DNA of 10,677 nucleotides from NCBI GenBank assembly GCA_031289165.1, contig JAITPZ010000195.1, positions 1 to 10,677 on the forward strand. The letters are read 5' to 3'. The position numbers were made by a program, and so were the translations under genes. The number at the start of each line of letters is the position of its first letter. The stretch's first letter is position 1. Below are positions 1-6,536 of the stretch, one piece after another. The notes under the pieces were generated by a model. The model was given only the letters and a program-made list of their open reading frames with translations, searched no databases and was not told the DNA's origin. Source of the stretch: Synergistaceae bacterium. GTDB lineage: Bacteria > Synergistota > Synergistia > Synergistales > Aminobacteriaceae.

Positions 1-434
1 GATCTGAGCAGGCTGAAAAGGAGGGGTATACCGGAGTAGCGAAGATGTTCCGCGCCATCGCTTCCGCCGAGACGCTCCACGCGCACTCTCATTTCCGCGC
101 CATGGGGGGAGTCAGGGACACGGCCGCCAATCTGCAGGCCGCTCTGGAGGGGGAAACCTACGAGTTCACCACGATGTATCCTGGATTTATCAGGGATGCC
201 GAGGCCGAGAAAGAGGAAAAAGCCCTCAGGAGCTTCCACCTCGCCAACGAGGCGGAAAAGGTTCACGGCGCTTTGTACAGGGCGGCGATCGAGAAACTTG
301 CCTCCCTCAAAGATAAGGACAGCGACTGGTATCTTTGCCCGATTTGCGGATTCGTTCAGGAAGGATCGGCCCCCGACGTCTGCCCGATCTGCAAGGCCAA
401 AGGAGCCGGATTTAAAAAGAATCCCTCTTTTTAA
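1..434 (+). CDS. Rubrerythrin, C-terminal part (5' end outside window)
   Basis: Non-haem iron peroxidase of anaerobes that reduces H2O2 in the cytoplasm. About 143 residues are visible. The frame is open from base 3 and already reads family sequence (SEQAEKEGYTGVAKMFRAIA) before the ATG at 45, so that ATG is internal and the gene is truncated by the window edge. By comparison with known rubrerythrins roughly the first 30-35 residues are missing, including the first iron-ligand helix. Visible are the ferritin-like ligand motifs ETLH and EAEKVH, and a C-terminal rubredoxin-like zinc/iron knuckle, CPICGF followed by CPICKAKG. The TAA stop is followed by a hairpin terminator. The gene converges on the kinase gene. 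Presence of the protein fits an anaerobic or microaerophilic host. The family call is secure; the exact subtype is not. Confidence 0.93.
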   Translation, partial: SEQAEKEGYTGVAKMFRAIASAETLHAHSHFRAMGGVRDTAANLQAALEGETYEFTTMYPGFIRDAEAEKEEKALRSFHLANEAEKVHGALYRAAIEKLASLKDKDSDWYLCPICGFVQEGSAPDVCPICKAKGAGFKKNPSF

Positions 435-469
435 TTACGCTGACTGCAGCGGAATCGGGAACCTGCTTT

Positions 470-502
470 AAAAATGCCGGAGGGGAATCCTCCGGCATTT
501 TT
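470..502. terminator. Bidirectional rho-independent terminator between convergent genes
   Basis: A perfect 10-bp stem, ATGCCGGAGG (474-483) with CCTCCGGCAT (489-498), surrounds a 5-nt loop. It is extended by an A-run on the left (470-473) and a T-run on the right (499-502), so both strands read as a GC hairpin followed by U residues. It lies 36 nt past the rubrerythrin stop on + and about 70 nt past the kinase stop on -, so it can end both transcripts. The rest of 435-569 shows nothing else I can support. Confidence 0.9.
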
Positions 503-569
503 GCATTCCATAAAAGGGCAGATCGTTCAGGAAAACGGCTTCTCAGGCAGAGGGGGACCCTTTGCGGCG

Positions 570-2237
570 TTATCGGCCACCGTCGCCTCGGCCGTTTCCC
601 GTTTCTCCTCTGCGCGGCAGGTACTCCCTCAGTTTATCCATCACGTCGCCCAGGTCCAGCGGCTTTCCGAGATGGCCGTTCATTCCCGCGGCAAGGCAGT
701 GTTCAATGTCCTCCCGAAAGACGTTGGCCGTCATCGCGACGATCGGAATCCTCTTCGCGTACTCCGCGTCCATGTCGCGGATCCTGCGCGTCGCCTCGTA
801 TCCGTCCATCTCCGGCATCTGAACGTCCATGAAGATCATGTCGAAGCGCTCCGGCTCAGCCTCAAAGAGCGCGACGGCCTCCAGTCCGTTTTCGGCGCAG
901 ACGATCTCCAGGGCGGTGGGCTCCAGCAGCGAAATCAAAATCTCGCGGTTGATCACGATGTCCTCCGCCAGCAGGAGCCTGCAGCCGGCAAAGCAGTTGA
1001 CGTCGTCCTGCGAAGCGTCCGCGGAATCGTCAAAACCCGCTTCAAGGCACTGGTTGATGCAGTCGGCTACGGCGGACGCAAAAAGCGGCTTCGAGAGAAA
1101 TTTCCTTACGCCCGCCTCCCGGGCCTCGTCCTCGATGAGGTTCCAGTCGGCGGCGGAGATCATGATAATCACCGACTGCTTCGCGTCACAGGCGTGAACG
1201 CGCCGGGAGAGCTCGATTCCGTCCATTCCTGGCATTTTCCAGTCGATGAAATAGACGTCGTAGGCGCCGCTTTGCTCGATGCGCCGGCACGCCTCGGCGC
1301 CGTCCGCGACGATATCGCAGTCGATGTCGATGCGCTTCGCTATCTCGCCGAAGTACTCCCGGACCTCCGGAGAATCGTCCACGAAGAGGACGCGCATATT
1401 TTCGCGGTTCACGCCGGGAGCGAGAAGGCTTTTGGCCTGCGTCAGGCCAACCAGCGCGTGGAACTGAAACGCGAAGGTGGAACCCCTGCCCGGCTCCGAC
1501 TCGACCCAGATCTTCCCGTTCATCATCTCCACGATGCGTTTCGATATGACGAGGCCCAGCCCCGTGCCCCCGAACTTGCGGGAGGTGCTGCTGTCGGCCT
1601 GTTCGAAGGACTGGAACAGTCGGGCTTTTTGCTCCTCCGTGACGCCGATGCCGGAGTCGCTCACCGCGATCTGAAAGACGCAGTCCTCGCTGTCCCGGGA
1701 AATGATGCTCGCCGAAAGGGTGATGGACCCGTTTTCCGGGGTGAACTTCACAGCGTTGGAGAGGAGGTTCGCCACCACCTGGCTGAGCCGCTGTTCATCG
1801 CAGACGATGGTGCGCGGAATATCGTTGTCCACCCGGACGTTGAAGAACTGGCGCTTTTCCTCCACGCGAAAGTTGATGACGTTCGCCATTCTCATCAGCA
1901 TATTTTCGAAGTCAAACTCCGTATAGGAGAGGTCGAACTTGTTGGCCTCGATCTTCGACATGTCGAGAATATCGTTGATGACGCCCAGCAGATGGGTGGA
2001 GGCCTCGTCGATCTTCCCGAGGCAGTAGTCCTTTTTTCCGATGTCGCCGGCCGACCTGCCGATGTTCGTCATGCCGATGATGGCGTTCATCGGCGTGCGC
2101 ATTTCGTGGCTCATGTTGGCGAGAAATTCCGACTTGGCCGCGCTTGCGCGCTCCGCGTCCTCCCGGGCGCGTTCCACGTCAGTGATGTCGTGCAGGAGCA
2201 TCATGGCCCCCTCGATCTCGCCGCTTTTGCCTGTCAT
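570..2237 (-). CDS. Hybrid sensor histidine kinase, catalytic part (HisKA-HATPase-REC-REC); broken from its PAS domain by an in-frame TAG
   Basis: Autophosphorylating kinase with two receiver domains. Numbering from the ATG at 2237: the end of a PAS domain at 1-25; HisKA with SHEMRTP and phospho-acceptor His44; HATPase with N-box NLLSNAVKF (Asn161), G1 DSGIG (194-198) and G2 GGTGLGL (223-229); REC1 at about 281-390 with Asp287/288, phospho-Asp332 and Lys383; REC2 at about 419-540 with Glu425/Asp426, phospho-Asp471, Thr503 and Lys525. No Hpt domain or output domain follows. All catalytic residues are present. Reading upstream in the same frame gives IHFTP, then TAG (2253-2255), then the preceding PAS/coiled-coil piece, so this was one gene of about 752 codons (570-2828). 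The ATG at 2237 has no visible Shine-Dalgarno sequence. ATGs at 2204 and 2201 follow GAGGGG and are better reinitiation candidates; they would keep the whole catalytic core. The segment is either a recent pseudogene, a split gene or a sequencing error. Confidence 0.85.
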   Translation of the reverse strand: MTGKSGEIEGAMMLLHDITDVERAREDAERASAAKSEFLANMSHEMRTPMNAIIGMTNIGRSAGDIGKKDYCLGKIDEASTHLLGVINDILDMSKIEANKFDLSYTEFDFENMLMRMANVINFRVEEKRQFFNVRVDNDIPRTIVCDEQRLSQVVANLLSNAVKFTPENGSITLSASIISRDSEDCVFQIAVSDSGIGVTEEQKARLFQSFEQADSSTSRKFGGTGLGLVISKRIVEMMNGKIWVESEPGRGSTFAFQFHALVGLTQAKSLLAPGVNRENMRVLFVDDSPEVREYFGEIAKRIDIDCDIVADGAEACRRIEQSGAYDVYFIDWKMPGMDGIELSRRVHACDAKQSVIIMISAADWNLIEDEAREAGVRKFLSKPLFASAVADCINQCLEAGFDDSADASQDDVNCFAGCRLLLAEDIVINREILISLLEPTALEIVCAENGLEAVALFEAEPERFDMIFMDVQMPEMDGYEATRRIRDMDAEYAKRIPIVAMTANVFREDIEHCLAAGMNGHLGKPLDLGDVMDKLREYLPRRGETGNGRGDGGR

Positions 2238-2252
2238 GGGCGTAAAATGGAT

Positions 2253-2255
2253 CTA
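2253..2255 (-). other. In-frame amber codon interrupting the kinase PAS domain
   Basis: On the - strand the frame reads AAA TAC TAG ATC CAT TTT, i.e. K-Y-stop-I-H-F. A Trp here (TGG) would give a normal PAS strand, so one G-to-A transition (position 2254 on +, C to T) explains the break. Frame and domain order are unbroken on both sides, with no insertion or deletion. Confidence 0.9.
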
Positions 2256-2828
2256 GTATTTGCGCAGGTTGTCGTCTTTGCCGATATCCACGTTTTCCTC
2301 GAACGAAAGCGTGGTGTTTTCCCGCATGGACCGGGTCAGCATGTCGAACACCCGCTCGCCCCATGCCTCGTCGGCAAAACGCCCAAAGACCTCGTTAAAA
2401 GATCGACCGTTGATCAGGCCGAAATCGGCGATATGCGCTTTTTTCAGGAAAGAATTCGTGCAGTAGGAAAATCTGCCCCCGCTGTCGAGCAACAGGATAA
2501 CGTCGGGGCTGCTTTCCAGCAGCAGCTTCATGTACTTTTCCTGCTTCTGCTGCTCGGCGGTTCGCATGGCGTTCAGATTGATTTTCGCCAGAGCCAGGGT
2601 TTTGTCCCGCTCTGCCGTGTCCTGCAAACGCCTAAGCTGACGGATAAGTTTCGTCTCGCTCTTCTGCAGGGTTTCGATCTGCAGCCTCAGACTTTCGAGC
2701 TGAACGACGTCACTTTCCTCTCCCGGTGCCACCTGCACGCTCTCCCTGCCATTTTCGTCTGTCACGCTGAAAACACCATCCCGCTGGTCCCCTTCATGCT
2801 TTGCAACACAAAATTCAGGCCCCGACAC
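2253..2828 (-). CDS. N-terminal fragment of the hybrid histidine kinase (coiled coil + most of a PAS domain), ending at TAG
   Basis: These 191 residues form the sensor front end of the kinase. A variable N-terminus of about 40 residues is followed by a probable coiled coil (about 41-105, with heptad-like Leu/Ile/Gln/Glu-rich sequence). A PAS domain begins near residue 98 (LLLESSPDVILLLDSGGRF, then NSFLKKA). The sequence stops at Tyr191, in the middle of the PAS fold. The last PAS strands (IHFTPMTGKSGEIEGAMMLLHDITD) continue after the stop in the same frame. Nothing suggests that a free PAS fragment is the intended product. The start used is GTG at 2828, 6 nt after the FIST stop; it lacks a clear ribosome binding site and probably depends on translational coupling. 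An alternative GTG at residue 33 follows AGGGAG. Confidence 0.75.
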   Translation of the reverse strand: MSGPEFCVAKHEGDQRDGVFSVTDENGRESVQVAPGEESDVVQLESLRLQIETLQKSETKLIRQLRRLQDTAERDKTLALAKINLNAMRTAEQQKQEKYMKLLLESSPDVILLLDSGGRFSYCTNSFLKKAHIADFGLINGRSFNEVFGRFADEAWGERVFDMLTRSMRENTTLSFEENVDIGKDDNLRKY

Positions 2829-2834
2829 CGCAAA

Positions 2835-3992
2835 TCAGAAAACGCAGGCCGTGAACGTGTAGTTATGAAAACGATTGTAGGCTTTACCGTCCTCTCCGTA
2901 AATAGGGCAAATTTCCCCACCGGCGTAACAGAGCATGTACGGAACCTTTTTATCGATGAGCTCCGTGACCTTCTGCATCTCGTCCAGCGAGTTGGGGCTG
3001 ATCATGAGGCTGCGCGTAAGGCACGGAAACATGAGGATGCCATTGATGTCGCTTCCGCTCAGGGCGTTCCTGACGGTACTTTCCGCCGTCTCCAGAATGC
3101 TGACGTAATCGATAAGCCCGATGGAAAGGCCCGCTCCCGTCGGAACCTCGCCGCCGCAAACGGCATAACCCTCCGGCGTAATGCTGTACATGCCGAGCGC
3201 CACGGGCTTCGTGCCATGCCCGTAGTCCACCATGAACGGAACGGAGCCGGACGCCTCCAGCCCGCCGTCTTTGGTCAGGCCCAACGTCGCAAGGTAGTCC
3301 AGAAGCTGTATGTCGTTGACCTTTTTGAGCAGGCAACCCTCCGATTCGGTGATGATCGCCCTTTGCTTTTGAATATTCTGATCCGGAAGAGCGGTGACGT
3401 AAAACTTCGCGTTGACGTTCCCGTGCATCAGAATCATCGCCATCGCGTACCGGTGGCTTTGTCCGTTCCAGATCGTCAAACTCGGCTCGTAGTTCAGGGT
3501 GTGGTCGCAGGACAACGTCCCGTACAGGGGAACTCCGCCGCACACCGTATCGAGCTGCCGCATCACCATCGCTCCGCTGGCCTCCGTCATGACGGGCAGG
3601 ATGGCGACGATCAGCGACGGGTCGCCGGGAAGCCTGGCACGCGCCGGGCCGTAGGCGTCCTCCAGTAGGTTCGTCACGTCGCCGCCCGGAAGCGGGGCGG
3701 AAAACGCCGTGGAAAACGTCACGTCGTCGCTTGTCAGGACGGTGAAGCACAGCATCTCCATCCCGTACTTACCCCCTGCGGCATTGCCCAGGGTCGTGCA
3801 GCCGATTACGTCGAAGGGAACGCGGCGGCACAGCTCCTCCACGACCCCCGTATCCACGTACTCGCGATAACAGGTCAGGATTCCCACCGAATTTTTAAGC
3901 GCGCCGCCCAGGTCAAGCTGCCCGAGAATTTCCGCCACGGCCTCGTCCACATCGTCGATTTCGGCCGTATACGCGCTTTGCATCTTAATCAT
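2835..3992 (-). CDS. FIST-domain sensor protein (FIST_N + FIST_C)
   Basis: FIST proteins are cytoplasmic ligand-sensing proteins. The family was proposed to bind small ligands such as amino acids, and the NosP branch binds haem/NO and acts on a partner kinase. I start at ATG 3992 (385 aa) because GGGGGA lies 7 nt upstream; the ATG at 4007 (390 aa) has no usable ribosome binding site. No signal peptide or membrane segment is seen. Numbering from the ATG at 4007: FIST_N spans about 35-205 (SVGILTCYREYVDTG, FDVIGCTTLGN, GGVPLYGTLSCDH), and FIST_C spans about 225-388 (LLDYLATLGL, GILMFPCLTRSL, CYAGGEICPIY, NRFHNYTFTACVF). Length matches the stand-alone family. The kinase gene follows after 6 nt, in the same frame past the TGA, so FIST is probably its sensory input. 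The protein is rich in cysteine in both domains; the ligand cannot be told from sequence. Confidence 0.85.
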   Translation of the reverse strand: MIKMQSAYTAEIDDVDEAVAEILGQLDLGGALKNSVGILTCYREYVDTGVVEELCRRVPFDVIGCTTLGNAAGGKYGMEMLCFTVLTSDDVTFSTAFSAPLPGGDVTNLLEDAYGPARARLPGDPSLIVAILPVMTEASGAMVMRQLDTVCGGVPLYGTLSCDHTLNYEPSLTIWNGQSHRYAMAMILMHGNVNAKFYVTALPDQNIQKQRAIITESEGCLLKKVNDIQLLDYLATLGLTKDGGLEASGSVPFMVDYGHGTKPVALGMYSITPEGYAVCGGEVPTGAGLSIGLIDYVSILETAESTVRNALSGSDINGILMFPCLTRSLMISPNSLDEMQKVTELIDKKVPYMLCYAGGEICPIYGEDGKAYNRFHNYTFTACVF

Positions 3993-4021
3993 CGTCAAAT
4001 CCCCCATTCCCGCACTTCACG

Positions 4022-4074
4022 TTCAGAATCTTCTGAAAAACCCTTCAAAAATATTCCTGTATTCTCAGAAGATT
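4022..4074 (-). promoter_or_regulatory. Two related inverted repeats in the FIST-kinase leader (possible operator or leader structure)
   Basis: Site 1 is a near-perfect palindrome, TTCAGAA-TC-TTCTGAA (4022-4037). Site 2, TCAGAAGATT (4065-4074), repeats 10 bases of site 1 in the opposite orientation, so AATCTTCTGA (4027-4036) and TCAGAAGATT (4065-4074) form a 10-bp inverted repeat with a 28-nt spacer. Both lie between the TATAAT box and the FIST start. In DNA this looks like a dimer operator plus a half-site. In RNA the 10-bp pairing competes with the site 1 self-palindrome. The bound factor is unknown. Confidence 0.5.
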
Positions 4075-4086
4075 AGCGCAACCTGT

Positions 4087-4092
4087 ATTATA
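4087..4092 (-). promoter_or_regulatory. Probable -10 box (TATAAT) for the FIST-kinase operon
   Basis: The - strand reads GGGGTATAATACAGG, an exact TATAAT just past the rpsA terminator and about 95 nt upstream of the FIST start. No convincing TTGACA lies 16-18 nt upstream, so the promoter may be activator-dependent or use another sigma factor. Transcription would begin near 4080, placing both inverted repeats in or at the leader. Confidence 0.5.
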
Positions 4093-4124
4093 CCCCTTCG
4101 CGCTCATTTTCCCGGCAGAAGGGC

Positions 4125-4150
4125 AAAAAAATGGCGGCCCGAAGGCCGCC
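4125..4150 (-). terminator. Rho-independent terminator of the rpsA operon
   Basis: The - strand reads GGCGGCC-TTCG-GGCCGCC followed by ATTTTTTT: a 7-bp pure GC stem (4144-4150 with 4133-4139), a UUCG tetraloop and a T-run (4125-4131). It begins 15 nt after the rpsA stop and separates the housekeeping operon from the FIST-kinase genes. Confidence 0.95.
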
Positions 4151-4164
4151 GTGTCTTACCGTTC

Positions 4165-5676
4165 TCAGTGGGTGATGTTCTGATCCTTGAAGAGGTCCCC
4201 CATCGTGTAGTTGGCTTCCTCCTCCTGCGCCGCCCTCTGGTGCCGATCCTGATCGCCGCGGGACGTTGAGCGTCTTTTGTTTTCTTCCTCGCGGGGGGCG
4301 CGGACATCCTGCTCCTCGAGGGCGCTGATGGACAGGCGCATCCTGCGCTGGTCGGGGCTGACCTCAATCACGCGGGCCACGATCTCCTGCTTCTCCTGCA
4401 GGACGTCGCCCGGCTTTTCCACGCGCTTCGTGCTGAGCTGAGAGATGTGGATCAGGCCTTCCACGCCGTCCTCGACCTCGACGAACGCGCCGAAGTCCGC
4501 CAGGCGCACGACCTTCACCTTTATATCCTGACCTCTGGAGTAGCGCTGGTCCACGTCCTTCCAGGGATCGTTCAGCTGCTTGTATCCCAGGCTGATCCGG
4601 CGCTTGTCGGTGTCGATGTCCAGAACCTGAACCTGGACCTCCTGCCCCTTGCGGAACACTTCCTTAGGGTGACGGATCCTGGCCCAGCTGATGTCGCCGA
4701 TATGGATGAGGCCCTCGACGCCAGGTTCGATCTCGACGAACGCGCCGAAATCGGTGACGTTCGTGACGGGGCCGGTGATAATGAGTCCCTTTTTGAGGTG
4801 CTCGACGACGGAATTCCACGGATCGCCCTCGACCTGCCGGATGCTGAGGGAGATGCGGTCGTTTTCACGGTCGATGCCAATCACCCTGACGGTGACCTTA
4901 TCGCCCTTCTTGAAGGCGTCCCTGATGCGCACGCTGCGCTTCCAGGAAACCTCGCTCATGTGCACCAGACCGTCCACCGCGCCGATGTTGACGAACACGC
5001 CGAAGTCGGTCAGGCTGCTGACCTCGCCCTCGATGACGCTCCCCTCCGCGACTTCCTCGTAGAATTTGGCGCGCTGTTCGGCCGCCTCCTTCTCCACCAG
5101 AGACTTTCTGGAGAATACGATGCGATGCTTCCGGCGATCCTTTTCGAGCAATTTAACGTCAAAAACCTCGCCCATAAACTTGTTGAGGTTGACTCCCCTG
5201 CCGTCGGCGGCAAGGTGGGAAATGGGAATGAATCCCTCCAGTCCGCAGCAGTCGACCATCAACCCGCCCTTGACCTTACGAAGGGCCTTGACCTGAATGA
5301 TTTCGTCCTGGGCAAGTTTGTCTTCAAATTCAGCCCACCGACGATCGAATTCGTGACGCCAGCGACTCAGCAGAAGCTGAGCCTCTTCTCCCTCGCGGAT
5401 GCTGACGACCTGAACTTCGACGCTGTCCCCGACTTTTGGTTTTTCAGCGTCGCCGACCAGAATACGGTGCGTCCACTCCTTCGCGGGCAGATAGCCCTCG
5501 CATTTGTAGCTCACATCCACCAGCCATCCGTTTTCCGTTTCCCCGATGACGGTGCCCGTCCTGATTTCACCCTTATGAAGGTCAGACAGAGCGATCTGCT
5601 CCATCATGCTCTCCATCGTTTCCTGTCCTGCCAGTTCGTGCGCCGTTCCGTTTTCCATACTCTGATCCATTGTCAC
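4165..5676 (-). CDS. rpsA: 30S ribosomal protein S1 (five S1 domains)
   Basis: RNA-binding protein of the small subunit that helps mRNA reach the ribosome. It has 503 aa with five S1 (OB-fold) domains at about 36-105, 124-191, 212-281, 296-366 and 381-451. The last three are the most canonical (TDFGVFVNIGAVDGLVHMSE, TDFGAFVEIEPGVEGLIHI, ADFGAFVEVEDGVEGLIHIS). E. coli S1 has six. Residues 1-35 are Glu/Met-rich and helical-looking, possibly equivalent to the S2-contacting N-terminus. Residues 452-503 form a highly charged tail (EEQDVRAPREEENKRRS) without a domain. The start is uncertain between GTG 5676 and ATG 5670; the AGGGGGG upstream is better spaced for the GTG. The gene is 17 nt after ispH, in a different frame, and is last in its operon before a strong terminator. 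The identity is secure. Confidence 0.95.
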   Translation of the reverse strand: MTMDQSMENGTAHELAGQETMESMMEQIALSDLHKGEIRTGTVIGETENGWLVDVSYKCEGYLPAKEWTHRILVGDAEKPKVGDSVEVQVVSIREGEEAQLLLSRWRHEFDRRWAEFEDKLAQDEIIQVKALRKVKGGLMVDCCGLEGFIPISHLAADGRGVNLNKFMGEVFDVKLLEKDRRKHRIVFSRKSLVEKEAAEQRAKFYEEVAEGSVIEGEVSSLTDFGVFVNIGAVDGLVHMSEVSWKRSVRIRDAFKKGDKVTVRVIGIDRENDRISLSIRQVEGDPWNSVVEHLKKGLIITGPVTNVTDFGAFVEIEPGVEGLIHIGDISWARIRHPKEVFRKGQEVQVQVLDIDTDKRRISLGYKQLNDPWKDVDQRYSRGQDIKVKVVRLADFGAFVEVEDGVEGLIHISQLSTKRVEKPGDVLQEKQEIVARVIEVSPDQRRMRLSISALEEQDVRAPREEENKRRSTSRGDQDRHQRAAQEEEANYTMGDLFKDQNITH

Positions 5677-5693
5677 CCAGCCCCCCTGATTGC

Positions 5694-6530
5694 CTACATT
5701 CTCGCGATTTTGCTACAAACTTCGGTAATGAGCCACTGAGGCGTGCTTGCCCCCGCGACGATTCCAATTTGGTTCTTTCCCTCGAGCCACCCCCCGTTCA
5801 TCTCGTCAATGTTGTCTATCCAAAGGACATCCATACCGTTTGCCACGGCGATATCTCTCAATCTGGCCGTATTCGCGCTGTCTCTGCCCCCGACGACCAG
5901 GACGCCGTCGACCTTGCCCGCCAGGCCGCGCACGGCGTCCTGGCGCTCGACCGTCGCCCGGCAGACGGTGTTGCAAACGTACAACTCCTCCGCCTTCTTC
6001 ACGAGGGCGGCGGCTACCGCGATCAGACACTCTTCCTGCTGTGTGGTCTGGGAAATCAGCGCCATCCGGCGGCGCCGGGAGAGTTTTTCCGCGTCCTGGA
6101 CATCGGCCACAACTTCAAGCGGACCGTCAACACAGCCCATAATCGCGCGTATTTCCGGATGACGGGCATCTCCCAGCAGAACGACGTCAAAGCCCTCCGC
6201 CGAAAGCCTGTCCGCGTGATCCTGCGCCCTGCGCACAAAAGGACAGGTCATATCAACCACACGAGCTCCTCTGTCCTGAAGCTCCCGGAGAACCGCCCTG
6301 GATTCCCCATGCGCCCGAATGAGCACCCTCGCTCCATTGGGAATGTCCTCCACCCCCTCCGCGACCTTCAGCCCCATCGCCGAAAGGCGAGCGACCTCCT
6401 GAGCGTTGTGAATGGGCATTCCGATGGACCAAACGTCGTCCTCTTCCGCCAGAGCCTGCGTAATTCCATCTATGGCCCGCTTTACACCGAAACAAAATCC
6501 GGTGGGATCGGCAACGATAACTTCCTTCAC
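5694..6530 (-). CDS. ispH: 4-hydroxy-3-methylbut-2-enyl diphosphate reductase
   Basis: Last enzyme of the DOXP/MEP isoprenoid pathway: a [4Fe-4S] protein that reduces HMBPP to IPP and DMAPP in the cytoplasm. The 278-aa length is a little shorter than the E. coli enzyme. The three cluster cysteines are visible as Cys13 (GFCFGV), Cys96 (TCPFV) and Cys190 (CNTVCRAT). Substrate-binding residues are His41 (IHN), His74 (AHGES), His124 and Glu126 (RHPE), DSAN (217-220) and STP (262-264). It starts with GTG, with GGAAGG about 10 nt upstream inside the miaA end. It sits 6 nt after miaA and 17 nt before rpsA, so co-transcription is very likely. Its product DMAPP is the MiaA substrate. Many Clostridia carry ispH and rpsA as one fused gene; here they are adjacent but separate and out of frame. 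Confidence 0.96.
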   Translation of the reverse strand: MKEVIVADPTGFCFGVKRAIDGITQALAEEDDVWSIGMPIHNAQEVARLSAMGLKVAEGVEDIPNGARVLIRAHGESRAVLRELQDRGARVVDMTCPFVRRAQDHADRLSAEGFDVVLLGDARHPEIRAIMGCVDGPLEVVADVQDAEKLSRRRRMALISQTTQQEECLIAVAAALVKKAEELYVCNTVCRATVERQDAVRGLAGKVDGVLVVGGRDSANTARLRDIAVANGMDVLWIDNIDEMNGGWLEGKNQIGIVAGASTPQWLITEVCSKIARM

Positions 6531-6536
6531 CTGATT

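Noticed and set aside
45..434. A complete 129-aa rubrerythrin-like gene starting at ATG 45
   Set aside because: The frame continues upstream to the window edge with family-typical sequence, so the ATG is internal and the gene is merely cut by the window.
2253..2255. Amber codon decoded as pyrrolysine
   Set aside because: Pyrrolysine is known from methylamine methyltransferases and a few other proteins, not PAS kinases. Trp by a single base change explains the position, and no pyl genes are in view.
2179..2364. A - strand frame crossing the TAG, as a frameshift bypass
   Set aside because: Its translation is not PAS-like. The true frame resumes directly after the stop, so no frameshift is needed.
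474..3668. A 1064-codon open frame on + running antisense to the kinase and FIST genes
   Set aside because: Its translation has no recognisable domain, and it overlaps well-supported - strand genes. Similar long antisense frames lie opposite rpsA, ispH/miaA and mutL, as expected from GC-rich third codon positions.
4104..4367. An 87-aa - strand frame across the rpsA end and terminator
   Set aside because: Out-of-frame shadow of rpsA that would read through a strong terminator hairpin; it has no domain.
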